Positions 16,094 through 24,845 of a stretch of 64,000 bases of DNA are shown piece by piece. Both the position numbers and the translations under genes were made by a program. Origin of the DNA: Hymenobacter piscis (GTDB lineage Bacteria > Bacteroidota > Bacteroidia > Cytophagales > Hymenobacteraceae); the NCBI RefSeq assembly GCF_018760735.1, contig NZ_JAHHZN010000001.1:434001-498000 (forward strand), read 5' to 3'. The first letter of the stretch is position 1; each line of letters opens with the position of its first letter. The notes beneath the pieces were generated by a model. It was not told where the DNA came from and ran no database searches. It saw only the letters and a list, made by a program, of their open reading frames with translations.

Positions 16094-17575
16094 TTACAGA
16101 TGCTCGAAAATGGCCACCCAGGTGGAGTCGGCGGCGGGTTTGCGGGGGTTGCGGGGCAGAGCCTGCTGCCAGCGTAGCCGCAGCCGGGGATTCTGTCGGA
16201 GCTGGTCGAAGGTAGTTTTGTCTTCCACGGGTGCAAACCAGTCGTCCCACACGATCAGGGTGCCGGCGGTCAGGGGCCATACGGTATCCGGCACGGCCGC
16301 GAAGCGCTGCCGGTCCAGCGCGAAGGGGTCCAGGTGCAGGGCCGTGGCCGCGTAGGGGTGGGAATAGATGATGCGGGGCGGGCGAGGCTGGGTGGCTACC
16401 CAGCGGGCGGCCGCGTCGAGCACCTGCTGATCGGGAGCCTGGCCAAAGTCGCGCTGCCAGCGCAACCCCACCCGCGAGCCGCTAAACGGGAACCACACCA
16501 CGGCCGCCAGCAGGGCCCAGCGCACGTAGCGGCGCTGCTGCTCCGTGCGGGCCAGGGCCGCCAGCAGCGCTACGCCCCGCACCACCACCAGAACGAGCAG
16601 CGGCACCACGCAGCACAGGACCCGCAGCAGGCCGAGGGAGCCGAAAATACCCAGCAGCCAGAACACGGTGTGTGCCCCGATGAACACCACCAGGTTGCCG
16701 TACACCAGCAGCAGCTCCCCCGACAGCCGGCCCGCGGCCCACTGCTTTCGGGCCCGCACCACCCCCAGCCCCAGCCCAATAATGCCCAGCCAGAACAACC
16801 CGAACTGCACCCAGCCAATGGCGTCGGCGAGGCCGATAATAAACTGCCAGGGCGTTTTGCCGCCGTGGTGGGCATAGGCGTAGTTGAGGTTGTAGAGCGG
16901 ATAGGCATTGCGGGTGAGTACCCAGAAGAAATCCTGGTAGACCAGCAACCCGATCAGGCCGTAGCACACGAATCCCAGCCCCAGCCAGGGCAGCGCCCGC
17001 CACTGCCGGCGCACCAGCAGGTACAGCCCGAACACGCCCAGCAGCAGGAACCCCTCGGAGCGGGCCATGGGCAGCCAGGAAGCCACGGCCGCCGCCCAAA
17101 CCGGCCGGTCCTCGAGGGCCAGGGCCACGGCCGCTATCAGCAGCAGGCTGAACGTGGGCTCGGTGAGGCCCGAAAACTGAATCAGGAAGTAATCGGGGGC
17201 GGCGTAGCAGGCCACAATGGCCAGCCAGGGCCAGGGCAATTGCAGGCGCCGGGCCGCCCGGTAGGCCAATCCCGCTGAGGCGGCCACCAGCAGGCACTGC
17301 AGCACCATCACGCCACGCAGGCCGAGTTGCGCGGGCCCCGCCATCAGGGCCACCACCACCGGCTTCGACCACGACTCGAGGAAGTTGAGCGGGTGGCGGA
17401 AGGCGTAGCGCGCGTACTGGTAGTGGTAGATACTGTCGCCCGAGTCGAAGGTGCCGCGGGTAAGCAGGGCCGTGAGCAGCGAAAGAGCCAGCAGGGCCAG
17501 CAGCAGCCCGTAAGCCCGGCGGCGGGCGGCGGGCGACTCGGCCGGCCGATTGGTAGCAGAATAGGGAAAGAGCAT
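16094..17575 (-). CDS. Multi-pass membrane protein, GT-C glycosyltransferase-like
   Basis: 493 residues with about ten to twelve hydrophobic segments starting at residue 22 and a soluble C-terminal part (about 390-493). The first loop, TFDSGDSIYHYQYARYAFRH, has the acidic and aromatic residues seen in the catalytic loop of GT-C (PMT/ArnT/GT39-like) transferases, and MARSEG occurs in the fourth loop. Such enzymes move sugars or mannose from lipid carriers at the periplasmic face. Acceptor and donor are unknown; assignment rests on topology and the first loop only. Confidence 0.65.
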   Translation of the reverse strand: MLFPYSATNRPAESPAARRRAYGLLLALLALSLLTALLTRGTFDSGDSIYHYQYARYAFRHPLNFLESWSKPVVVALMAGPAQLGLRGVMVLQCLLVAASAGLAYRAARRLQLPWPWLAIVACYAAPDYFLIQFSGLTEPTFSLLLIAAVALALEDRPVWAAAVASWLPMARSEGFLLLGVFGLYLLVRRQWRALPWLGLGFVCYGLIGLLVYQDFFWVLTRNAYPLYNLNYAYAHHGGKTPWQFIIGLADAIGWVQFGLFWLGIIGLGLGVVRARKQWAAGRLSGELLLVYGNLVVFIGAHTVFWLLGIFGSLGLLRVLCCVVPLLVLVVVRGVALLAALARTEQQRRYVRWALLAAVVWFPFSGSRVGLRWQRDFGQAPDQQVLDAAARWVATQPRPPRIIYSHPYAATALHLDPFALDRQRFAAVPDTVWPLTAGTLIVWDDWFAPVEDKTTFDQLRQNPRLRLRWQQALPRNPRKPAADSTWVAIFEHL

Positions 17576-17649
17576 AGCGCGGTAAAAGTACGAAAGCAGC
17601 GCCCACGGCCCGCTAACAACTCTTTCAGAGACAATAATTAACCCCCGGC

Positions 17650-17679
17650 TTGAATATTCGGCGAAAGGCAGTAACTTTG
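17650..17679 (+). promoter_or_regulatory. Promoter of the rplM operon
   Basis: TTG at 17650-17652 and TAACTTTG at 17672-17679 are 19 bases apart, matching the Bacteroidota -33/-7 arrangement. The rplM start lies 64 bases downstream. Confidence 0.75.
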
Positions 17680-17743
17680 TGTCCGTTTTCCCCGAACCGT
17701 GTTCGGCTTCTTCTTCATTTTCAAACGCTTATCCTCCTCCCCA

Positions 17744-18196
17744 ATGGATCATCTGAGCTTCAAGACGGTATCCGTCAACAAAGCCAACGCCAACAAGGGC
17801 TGGGTTGTGGTTGACGCCGCCGACGCTACCCTGGGTCGTCTGGCCAGCCAAATTGCCAACATGCTGCGTGGCAAGCACAAACCCTCCTTCACGCCCAACT
17901 CGGATTGTGGCGACAACGTCATCGTCATCAACGCCGACAACCTCCGCGTGACTGGCAAAAAGATGACCGACAAGATTTACATCACCCACTCGGGCTACCC
18001 CGGCGGTCAGAAGCGCATCAACCTGCGCGACAAGAAAGCCAAGGACTCGACCCGGGTGATTGAGCACGCCGTGCGTGGTATGCTGCAGGGCAACAAGCTG
18101 GGCGCGGAGCAGTTCCGTAACCTGTTCGTGTACGCCGGCACCGAGCATCCCCACGAAGCTCAGCAGCCCCAAACTGTTTCTTTCTCGCATCTGTAA
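17744..18196 (+). CDS. rplM: 50S ribosomal protein L13
   Basis: 150 residues from the ATG at 17744. Signature stretches are WVVVDAADATLGRLASQIAN at the N-terminus and THSGYPGGQKRINLRDKK in the middle. L13 binds 23S rRNA early in large-subunit assembly. It heads the order rplM-rpsI-rpsB-tsf, a conserved arrangement in Bacteroidota. The intergenic gaps (39, 20 and 225 bp) suggest that the first three are cotranscribed. Confidence 0.97.
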   Translation: MDHLSFKTVSVNKANANKGWVVVDAADATLGRLASQIANMLRGKHKPSFTPNSDCGDNVIVINADNLRVTGKKMTDKIYITHSGYPGGQKRINLRDKKAKDSTRVIEHAVRGMLQGNKLGAEQFRNLFVYAGTEHPHEAQQPQTVSFSHL

Positions 18197-18235
18197 GCCG
18201 AACTCCGGCTCCCCTTTTCTTTAATCCTCCACTTA

Positions 18236-18622
18236 ATGGAAATCTCCAATACCTCTGGTAGAAGAAAAACCTCGGTGGCCCGCATCTACATGCAGGCCGG
18301 GCAAGGGAATATCACTATCAACGGCCGGGAAATGAAAGCCTACTTCGGCAACGAACTCCTGGAAAACATCGTGAACCAGCCTCTGGCGACGGTCGAGCAG
18401 CTCGGCCAGTACGACATCAAGGTGAACGTGCGCGGTGGTGGCATCTCGGCCCAGGCCGAAGCCATCCGTCTGGCCATCTCGAAAGCCCTCGTGGGCGACA
18501 ACGCGGAGGTTCGCCCTGCCCTGAAAAAGGAAGGCTTCCTGACCCGCGACCCGCGCATGGTGGAACGTAAGAAATTCGGTAAGCGTAAGGCTCGTCGTTC
18601 GTTCCAGTTCTCGAAACGCTAA
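18236..18622 (+). CDS. rpsI: 30S ribosomal protein S9
   Basis: 128 residues, full length. It starts with NTSGRRKTSVARIYMQAG and ends with the strongly basic tail KFGKRKARRSFQFSKR, whose final Lys-Arg contacts P-site tRNA in the ribosome. It follows rplM by 39 bp. Confidence 0.97.
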   Translation: MEISNTSGRRKTSVARIYMQAGQGNITINGREMKAYFGNELLENIVNQPLATVEQLGQYDIKVNVRGGGISAQAEAIRLAISKALVGDNAEVRPALKKEGFLTRDPRMVERKKFGKRKARRSFQFSKR

Positions 18623-18642
18623 TCTTCCAGAGGAACCCTATC

Positions 18643-19410
18643 ATGGCCCAGACTACCACGTATAAAGAACTGCTGGACGCCGGTTCGCATTTTGGTCACC
18701 TCACCCGCAAGTGGGACCCCAAAATGGCGCCGTACATCTTCATGGAGAAGAACGGCATCCACATCATTGACCTGAACAAAACGCTGGCTTCGCTCGATCA
18801 CGCAGCGGCAGCCATCCGGAACATCGCTAAAAGCGGCCGCAAAATCATGTTTGTGGCTACCAAAAAGCAGGCTCAGGAAATCGTTACTGACGAGGCCAAG
18901 CGCCTCAAAATGCCCTACATCACCGACCGGTGGCTGGGCGGTCTGCTCACCAACTTCGCCACCGTGCGTAAGTCGCTGAAGAAGATGAGCACCATCGACA
19001 AGATGGTGAAGGAAAACACGGCTTTCGCCGCCCTCGCCAAGCGCGAGCGGCTGATGATGTCGCGTGAGCGCGAGAAGCTGGAGCGCGTACTGGGTGGCAT
19101 CGCCGACCTGAGCCGCCTGCCCGCCGCCCTGTTCGTGATTGACGTGAAGCGCGAGCATATTGCCGTGAAAGAAGCCCAGAAACTGGGTATTCCGGTATTT
19201 GCTATCTGCGACACGAACTCCAACCCCGAGCTGGTACAGTTCCCGATTCCGGCCAACGACGACGCCTCGAAATCCATCCAGCTCATCGTGAGCGTGATGG
19301 GTAAGGCTATCGAAGATGGTCTGTCGGAGCGCAAAGTCGACAAAGAGGACGCCGACAAGAAGCAAGCCGAAGAAGAAGGCATTCAGGAAAAGCAGAACGC
19401 TGACGAATAG
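18643..19410 (+). CDS. rpsB: 30S ribosomal protein S2
   Basis: 255 residues. Recognisable S2 segments are LLDAGSHFGHLTRKWDPKM, the KKQAQEIV stretch, ITDRWLGGLLTNFATVRKSL and FAICDTNSNPELVQFPIPAN. The C-terminal 25 residues are an acidic/lysine-rich tail (KEDADKKQAEEEGIQEKQNA) longer than in E. coli. S2 is a late-assembly protein of the small subunit that helps bind S1. It is followed by an inverted repeat array and tsf, its usual partner. Confidence 0.97.
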   Translation: MAQTTTYKELLDAGSHFGHLTRKWDPKMAPYIFMEKNGIHIIDLNKTLASLDHAAAAIRNIAKSGRKIMFVATKKQAQEIVTDEAKRLKMPYITDRWLGGLLTNFATVRKSLKKMSTIDKMVKENTAFAALAKRERLMMSREREKLERVLGGIADLSRLPAALFVIDVKREHIAVKEAQKLGIPVFAICDTNSNPELVQFPIPANDDASKSIQLIVSVMGKAIEDGLSERKVDKEDADKKQAEEEGIQEKQNADE

Positions 19411-19419
19411 TTGGCTTTT

Positions 19420-19627
19420 AGAAGCTAGAAGTTAGGAGCTAGGAGCTAGAATCAGAGGGAAACCGCCTGGCAAATTCTAGCTCTTAGCTCCTGACTTTTT
19501 TTGCTTCGACGCCATCCTCGCCGCGTGGTTTTTCCCTCTTTCTCTCATTCAATTCCAACTTTCTGTTCGTAGCTGGCGGCTTCACTCCCCTTGTGATTTC
19601 GGCTCCTGGCTGCTAACTCCTAACTAC
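19420..19627. repeat. Heptad-array inverted repeat between rpsB and tsf
   Basis: The left arm (19433-19452, TAGGAGCTAGGAGCTAGAAT) pairs with 19474-19492 at 18 of 19-20 positions; a further array fragment (GGCTCCTGGCTGCTAACTCC) lies at about 19601-19620 and ends just before the tsf start at 19636. The unit type (GGAGCTA/GAAGCTA) matches that of the element at 5785. Confidence 0.78.
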
Positions 19628-19635
19628 TTTAAAAA

Positions 19636-20475
19636 ATGGCTGCAATTACCGCCGCAGACGTAAACAAGCTCCGCACCATGACTGGCGCGGGCATGATGGA
19701 TTGCAAGAAAGCCCTGGTGGAAGCCGATGGCGACTTCGAAGCAGCCCGCGACCTGCTCCGCAAGCAGGGCCAGAAAATTGCCGACAAGCGTTCGGACAAC
19801 GAAACGTCGGAAGGCGTGGTGCTGGCCGCCGTCAGAGAGGATGGCACCAACGGCAAACTGGTGTCGCTGGCCTGCGAAACCGAGCCCGTATCCAAAGTTC
19901 CGGATTTCAAGGAGCTGGCCCAGCGCGTGCTGGACACGGCCGTGAAAACCAACGCCGCCACCAAGGAAGAACTGCTGGCCGCTCCCCAGGAAGATGGCCG
20001 CTCCCTGCAGGAGCACATCACCGACCTGATGGGCAAAATCGGCGAGAAGCTGGTCGTGACGGCTTACGAGAACATCACGGCTGAGAAAGTAGCTTCCTAC
20101 ATTCACTCCGATAACAAGAAGGGTGTACTCGTGGCCATGAAGAACGTAGGCGGTGCCGACGTTGCTACCGTGGGCCGCGACGTAGCCATGCAGATTGTAG
20201 CCATGAAGCCCGTGGCCCTCGATAAGGACGGCGTGGATGCTGCTACCATCGAGCGCGAAATCGAGATTGGCAAAGAGCAAGCCCGCGCCGACGGCAAGCC
20301 CGAGGCGATGCTGGAGAAAATTGCTCAGGGCAAGCTCAACAAGTTCTACAAGGAGAACACCCTGCTCAATCAGGAGTTCGTGAAAGACAACTCGCTGACC
20401 ATCGCCCAGCTGCTCGACAAAACGAGCAAGGGCCTGACGGTTTCCGACTTCAAGCGCGTAGCCATTGTAGGCTAG
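19636..20475 (+). CDS. tsf: Elongation factor Ts
   Basis: 279 residues. The N-terminal UBA-like domain includes VNKLRTMTGAGMMDCKKALV, followed by DFEAARDLLRKQG and the core domains contacting EF-Tu (VAMKNVGGADVATVGRDVAM). EF-Ts exchanges GDP for GTP on EF-Tu. It lies downstream of rpsB as in most bacteria, but the 225-bp repeat-bearing gap suggests partly separate control. A strong terminator follows. Confidence 0.97.
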   Translation: MAAITAADVNKLRTMTGAGMMDCKKALVEADGDFEAARDLLRKQGQKIADKRSDNETSEGVVLAAVREDGTNGKLVSLACETEPVSKVPDFKELAQRVLDTAVKTNAATKEELLAAPQEDGRSLQEHITDLMGKIGEKLVVTAYENITAEKVASYIHSDNKKGVLVAMKNVGGADVATVGRDVAMQIVAMKPVALDKDGVDAATIEREIEIGKEQARADGKPEAMLEKIAQGKLNKFYKENTLLNQEFVKDNSLTIAQLLDKTSKGLTVSDFKRVAIVG

Positions 20476-20531
20476 GTTCGTTTGAGCCGTTAGCTGATGG
20501 CTGTTAGCTGTTAGCTTCCGTTCCCATTTTA

Positions 20532-20568
20532 AAAAGGCCCCGCTGGCAGCTTGCCGGCGGGGCCTTTT
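20532..20568 (+). terminator. tsf terminator (twin A)
   Basis: AAAAGGCCCCGC...GCGGGGCCTTTT with an internal GGCA/TGCC extension. Its stem is nearly the same as the one at 20925-20959, on the other side of the small ORF. Confidence 0.92.
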
Positions 20569-20585
20569 GACGTTTCTTTGGCCGC

Positions 20586-20900
20586 ATGAATGACAAACGG
20601 AAGCAGTTGTACCGGGAGTTGCTGTACTGGGCAATGGTGGATATCAGGCAACACAGCTATCCAGGCAGCTTCTTATCCGATTTGCGGTACAGGCGTAGCA
20701 ACCGCAAGCGGCTTCTTTTTACTCACGCTGTTGCGCAGTGGCTCCACAATCTGGCCATGTATTCCGCCATCGACTTCAAGGGCTTTCAAGAGGATTGGTT
20801 TTGGAAAGAGTATGCGGTGTTTCGGCAGGCATTTCCAACTAAGCGGTGGGCGTCTCTTGCGGAAAGCACCATCCGGCAATTGTTGAACGAGGAAGAGTAG
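20586..20900 (+). CDS. Small hypothetical protein, low-GC gene
   Basis: 104 residues, rich in Trp, Tyr, Phe and Arg (RELLYWAMVDIRQHSYPG; EDWFWKEYAVFRQAF), with no signal peptide or membrane helix. I do not recognise it. Its GC content by eye is near 50 percent, clearly below the 60-65 percent of its neighbours, and it uses codons such as TTG, TCT and TTT that they avoid. It sits exactly between two near-identical terminators, suggesting a transferred cassette. No promoter is evident in the 17 bp before it. Confidence 0.6.
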   Translation: MNDKRKQLYRELLYWAMVDIRQHSYPGSFLSDLRYRRSNRKRLLFTHAVAQWLHNLAMYSAIDFKGFQEDWFWKEYAVFRQAFPTKRWASLAESTIRQLLNEEE

Positions 20901-20924
20901 TTCTTGCCTACGCCCAGCGCACGA

Positions 20925-20959
20925 AAAAGCCCCGCCGGCAGCTGGCCGGCGGGGCTTTC
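20925..20959 (+). terminator. Terminator after the small ORF (twin B)
   Basis: AAAGCCCCGCCGGC (20927-20940), loop AGCTG, GCCGGCGGGGCTTT (20946-20959). It can also serve the converging DUF6624 gene. Stem and loop closely copy twin A at 20532. Confidence 0.9.
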
Positions 20960-20980
20960 TGGGGTTTGTGGCGGCTTCCG

Positions 20981-21610
20981 CTATAGCGCTTTGGGCTGCG
21001 GCGTGTTCATCTGCCGGTGCATATCGGCGCTATTGCGTAGATACTCCTCCAAGGGTTCCATGCCCATGGCGGCGCGGCGCTTGTTCACGTTTTTGGGGTC
21101 GCGCAGGGTGCGGGCGTGGGCGGTGCCGATGCCCGGACCAGTGTACTCCACCTGGGTGCCGTATTCCTGGGGGCGGCCGGCGGCCAGGGCTACGCGGTCG
21201 GTGAGGTAGGCGTAGTTGCGGGGACTGGCATTTTTGGCCTTCACCTGGGCCTGCATCAGCTGGAGTATGCGCCGCTGGAAATCGGGGTGGGCATCGGCGT
21301 GCTGCACCAGGAGCCAGAAGTTATTGGCGCTCGTTTCGCCTACTTCCCGAAAACCGGGGTAGCCGTAGCGCCGGATGATGGCTTCGAGCACGGGCTGATG
21401 GCGGGCGAAGTTGAGATGTTGCACGCCTTCCAGATTACGGCCGGCCGTATCGGGCAGCTGCTGCATCATGCGCTGCATGGGCCACTGGTCCACGTAGGCC
21501 AGACTATCCAGCGTGCGACTCAGGGCCGGGTAGCGCGGGCTGGCCGTCTGGGCCGATGCCCCGGTGCTGCACCCCAGTAGCACTAGCGAGAAAATAAGCG
21601 GCGTCTTCAT
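20981..21610 (-). CDS. Exported DUF6624-like protein
   Basis: 209 residues. The N-terminus MKTPLIFSLVLLGCSTGASA|Q can be read as a normal signal peptide; LLGC also resembles a lipobox. The mature part carries the DUF6624 pattern: IIRRYGYPGFREVGETSANN, FWLLVQHADAHPDFQRRILQ and AYLTDRVALAAGRPQEYGTQ. The function of the family is unknown; the His/Asp and YGTQ residues are its conserved core. It follows a DUF3089 gene by 60 bp in the same direction. Confidence 0.75.
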   Translation of the reverse strand: MKTPLIFSLVLLGCSTGASAQTASPRYPALSRTLDSLAYVDQWPMQRMMQQLPDTAGRNLEGVQHLNFARHQPVLEAIIRRYGYPGFREVGETSANNFWLLVQHADAHPDFQRRILQLMQAQVKAKNASPRNYAYLTDRVALAAGRPQEYGTQVEYTGPGIGTAHARTLRDPKNVNKRRAAMGMEPLEEYLRNSADMHRQMNTPQPKAL

Positions 21611-21670
21611 GGTCGGGGGCAGGATGAATAGGGGGAAACAAGCAGGAACTCCAACGTTAGATTGGCCGCC

Positions 21671-22720
21671 TCATTGCCCACCCAGGCGCATGCGGTGGGC
21701 CCGGACACGGGCAGCGGCGTTCTGGCGGATGTTGCCGTAGAACAGGGCGTAATCGGCGAGGTGGAAGGAGTGCCAGAGGCGGAAGTGGCCGGGCAGCAGG
21801 AAGCGCGGATACCCGTCGCGTTCGGGCGGATGCACCCACAGCAGGCCGTTGTGCACCTTGGCATCCACGATGCGCTTATCGAGGCGCTTAAAGTCGTAGG
21901 GGACGCCGCCCAGGTTGAGGCGGGCGGGGGCCGTGAGCGTGTCGCGGGTCCAGGTCAGCGGATTTACCGCCAGGCTTTGCTGGTAGGGCTCGTACTCGTT
22001 GCCCCAGGCCACCGTGTTCCAGGCCACGTAGCAGCCGGTCTGGGTGGAGTCTTCGCAGGGGCGCAACACCCGGTACTCGTCGGGCTTCACCTCATAGCCT
22101 ACCAGGTAGGCCGCCACCAGCTGCCGGCGCAGCGCAGCGTTGTCGTCGAAGAAGTCGTGGAGCAGGCGGGTAGCGTGCACGGTGCCCTGGCTGTGGCCGG
22201 CCAGAATAATGGGGCGGCCCCGGTTGTAATGCTCGAGGTAGTATTCAAACGCCGCTTTCACGTCGCCGTAGGCCAGCTCAATAGCCTGCTCCCCATTCGT
22301 AGATTCTTCGCTGTCGAAAAAGGAGTAGAGCGTAGCCTGGCGGTAGCGGGGGGCGTACACCCGGGCTGTGCTGTTGAAAGCGGAGGCCTGCCCCCGAATC
22401 ACCTTGTCGTCGGTGAAGCGGTTTACCCGGTCGTCGGCGAGGCTAGCGTTCCACTGCTTGCGCCAGAGGTAGGTAGTCGGGTGCACGTAGAATACGTCGG
22501 CGGGGGCATCGCGCTGCTGGTCCCGGAACAGGGAGCCCCGGGGCACCACGTCGGCCGAGTCGCGGCGGTCGGGCAGGGCGGCCCAGTGGTCCTCCATGCG
22601 GTAATCGGGGGCGGGCGGCGGGGTGTAGCGGCCAAAATCCTTGCCCGGCTTGATGATTTTCAGGCAGGAAGTCAACCCCAACAGGCCCAGGGCGGGCCAC
22701 AACAGCAAACGGGTACGCAT
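21671..22720 (-). CDS. DUF3089-family alpha/beta-hydrolase lipoprotein
   Basis: 349 residues from the ATG at 22720, chosen because it begins a lipoprotein signal (LLGLTSC, Cys19). The mature protein is an alpha/beta hydrolase: nucleophile elbow GHSQG with Ser177 in RPIILAGHSQGTVHATRLL, and DVFYVHPTTYLWRKQWN near the start, characteristic of DUF3089. The catalytic His is probably in the HSFHLADYALFYGN segment near the end. Substrates are unknown. The frame extends upstream to 22831 without signal-like sequence. Confidence 0.85.
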   Translation of the reverse strand: MRTRLLLWPALGLLGLTSCLKIIKPGKDFGRYTPPPAPDYRMEDHWAALPDRRDSADVVPRGSLFRDQQRDAPADVFYVHPTTYLWRKQWNASLADDRVNRFTDDKVIRGQASAFNSTARVYAPRYRQATLYSFFDSEESTNGEQAIELAYGDVKAAFEYYLEHYNRGRPIILAGHSQGTVHATRLLHDFFDDNAALRRQLVAAYLVGYEVKPDEYRVLRPCEDSTQTGCYVAWNTVAWGNEYEPYQQSLAVNPLTWTRDTLTAPARLNLGGVPYDFKRLDKRIVDAKVHNGLLWVHPPERDGYPRFLLPGHFRLWHSFHLADYALFYGNIRQNAAARVRAHRMRLGGQ

Positions 22721-22846
22721 CAGATAATTCAGAATAAGCTCAACTCCGCTAAGAACCACACCCGGTCCCAACGGTTGCAGGCCAACTGCCCCGCTGCTTC
22801 GGCCGTGGGGCGAAAGTTCGTTCCGCGCCACGGCCGAAACGGCGCG

Positions 22847-24067
22847 TTAGTCGGTGAAATTGTTTTCCAGCAGCTTTTCCTGGCGCAGGTACACGATCTT
22901 GAAGTTCTTATCGAAGCGCACCCGCACCTGGGCGGCCGTCTGCTGGCGTTTCTGCAGAGACTGGCGCAGGGCCGTGCTGTTCTCCACGTAGGTTACCACC
23001 CGCGAGCCATCGGCCACCGGGGGGCTCACCTGCAGGCTGCCGGGCCGGATGGTGGTCTGGCCTTCCAGAAACTCGGGAAAGTGCGTTTTCTCCAGCTCGG
23101 CATTGATAGCGGCCGGGGTGGTGTTCTGCTGGAGGTAAAACCGCTCGACCTGGGGCGCGAAGTAGGCCGAGGCCGTGAATGGGGCCGCCTGCAAATCGGC
23201 GTAGTAGCGCTGCAATACGCCCGTGATGCGGGCTTCCGCGCCGGCGTCGGCGGCGGCGGGTTCCGTCACCGGGGCGGGGTCAGCGGCCGGTTCCGGAGCG
23301 GCGGCCGTGTCCGCGGCGGGGGCGGGCAGGGGCGTGGCGGGCTGCTCCACCCGGATGGTTTCGGGCGCGGCCACGGGCGGCAGCTCAATCTGCTCGGTCT
23401 GGGGACCTTCGTCGGGGCGGGTGGCTACTGAGTCGGCGGCCGTGAGGGTGGTGCTGGTCAGGCGCTCGGAATCCTGGTTGCCCATCATCAGGTAAGCCAC
23501 CAACGCCAGCAAGGCCACAATGCCTCCCACCACCAGCAGGGTGCCCAACGGACTTTTGGCCGGTACGGCGTACGCTTCATCCTCCACGTATTCCTCGGCG
23601 GGCGCGGGCGCGGCGGCGGGCGTCAGAAACTCATCAGCCCGGCCGGGGGAAGCGGCGGGCCGGCCGGCTTCGAGCGGATGCGAGAAGCCCGGCCCGCTCA
23701 CCGGTGGGGCGGGTGGCACCGCCTCGGCGGGCCGCCCCGCGGCGGGTTGATGGGTCAGGGGCGGCAGCAGCGGGTCGTCGAGGGGCGCAATGATGGTGGG
23801 CTCCGGCGGCGCGGCGGGCAAGGCGGGCGGCACCACGGCCACCGGCGCGGCCATGTTCGGGGGCAGCGGCGGGGCGGCGGGCGGCGGCGTTTCCTCCACG
23901 GCGGGCGGCACGGCAGGAGTCTGGGGCGCGGCGGGCGGGCGGGCGGAAGCGTCCGTGAAGACCAGCTTCTGCTTGAGCGTCTGGAATTCCTCGGGCGTGA
24001 TGGTGCCGGCATCGAGCCATTCCTTCAGCTGGCGCAGGGTATCGAGGGGCGAAGGGTCTTTTTCCAT
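22847..24067 (-). CDS. Membrane protein with N-terminal SHOCT-like motif
   Basis: 406 residues from the ATG at 24067. The first 35 residues (SPLDTLRQLKEWLDAGTITP, then EEFQTLKQKLV) form a SHOCT-like motif, normally found at protein C-termini. A long Pro/Ala-rich linker (about 40-165) follows, then one membrane helix (GTLLVVGGIVALLALVAYLM), a second Pro/Ala linker and a C-terminal domain of about 130 residues with an NTF2-like look. The low-complexity linkers suggest spanning of the periplasm. Function unknown. The gene lies 25 bp after the coiled-coil protein gene, so the two are probably cotranscribed. Confidence 0.7.
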   Translation of the reverse strand: MEKDPSPLDTLRQLKEWLDAGTITPEEFQTLKQKLVFTDASARPPAAPQTPAVPPAVEETPPPAAPPLPPNMAAPVAVVPPALPAAPPEPTIIAPLDDPLLPPLTHQPAAGRPAEAVPPAPPVSGPGFSHPLEAGRPAASPGRADEFLTPAAAPAPAEEYVEDEAYAVPAKSPLGTLLVVGGIVALLALVAYLMMGNQDSERLTSTTLTAADSVATRPDEGPQTEQIELPPVAAPETIRVEQPATPLPAPAADTAAAPEPAADPAPVTEPAAADAGAEARITGVLQRYYADLQAAPFTASAYFAPQVERFYLQQNTTPAAINAELEKTHFPEFLEGQTTIRPGSLQVSPPVADGSRVVTYVENSTALRQSLQKRQQTAAQVRVRFDKNFKIVYLRQEKLLENNFTD

Positions 24068-24092
24068 GAGCAGGTGCAGCCGCGGCGGCGCG

Positions 24093-24806
24093 TTAGTTAC
24101 GGTCGAGGTTGGTGAGGCGGGCGCGCCGGCGTTCCAGCTGGGCTTTGCGCAGTTCCAGCAGGCGGGCATTATCGAGCAGCTTCACCGAGTCCTCGGCCGA
24201 TTTGAGCTTGTTGTCGGCGTTCTGCTTGTGCAGCTGCTCAATCTTTTCGAGGTTGGCCTTGGTGTTGCTGGCCAGGTTGCTGCGCTCCTTTTCGAGCTTG
24301 TCTTTCTCTTTCTCGGTGGCACTCAGCTCCTTTTCGGCGGCGGCGAGCTGCTCGCGGTAGGCCTTGAGGCGGGCGGCGGCTCCGAAGCTCTGCACGATGC
24401 CGCGCAGGGCGTTGAACTCGGTGGGCGTGCCGGCGGCCGACAGAAACGAATCGGGTCCCATGGCGGCCCACACCGAGAGCTCGGCCACTGAATCGGAAGG
24501 AGCCGTGACGGTGGAATACAGGTCCAGCAGCTTGCCCGTCACGCTCGACATGGGCACCTGCCTGGCCGTGAGGTTGTCCTTTTTGCCCACGCCCAACAGC
24601 CCATCGCCCTTGAGCTTGATGTTGTAGGTGTCCTTGAGCCAGCTCTGCCAGAAATTGCGGGTCCAGTCGGCGGAAGCTTCTACCTGCACCTTGAGCGCGT
24701 CCCGCTCGCGCTTCTCGAAGTTGACGGAGCTGGTGCGGGCTTCGTAGAGCTGGGCGCGGCCGGCCAGGGGCAGCAGCACAAAAAGCAGAGGAATCAGAAA
24801 ACGCAT
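24093..24806 (-). CDS. Exported coiled-coil protein, unknown function
   Basis: 237 residues: signal peptide ending PLAGRAQ, a globular part of about 120 residues (SSVNFEKRERDALKVQVEAS), then a continuous coiled coil of about 90 residues (LAAAEKELSATEKEKDKLEK onward). I do not recognise the family. Its tight linkage to the SHOCT-motif membrane protein suggests that they act together in the envelope. Confidence 0.7.
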   Translation of the reverse strand: MRFLIPLLFVLLPLAGRAQLYEARTSSVNFEKRERDALKVQVEASADWTRNFWQSWLKDTYNIKLKGDGLLGVGKKDNLTARQVPMSSVTGKLLDLYSTVTAPSDSVAELSVWAAMGPDSFLSAAGTPTEFNALRGIVQSFGAAARLKAYREQLAAAEKELSATEKEKDKLEKERSNLASNTKANLEKIEQLHKQNADNKLKSAEDSVKLLDNARLLELRKAQLERRRARLTNLDRN

Positions 24807-24845
24807 AATCCGAGGGGGAGTTGAAAACGTGGGGAAAACCGGCCG

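Noticed and set aside
21662..23431. 589-codon + strand frame spanning the DUF3089 and SHOCT-motif genes
   Set aside because: It crosses two supported genes and an intergenic gap and has low-complexity composition.
23634..24020. Small frames overlapping the Pro/Ala linker of the SHOCT-motif protein
   Set aside because: Low-complexity GC-rich linkers open all frames; none has a start context or a recognisable domain.
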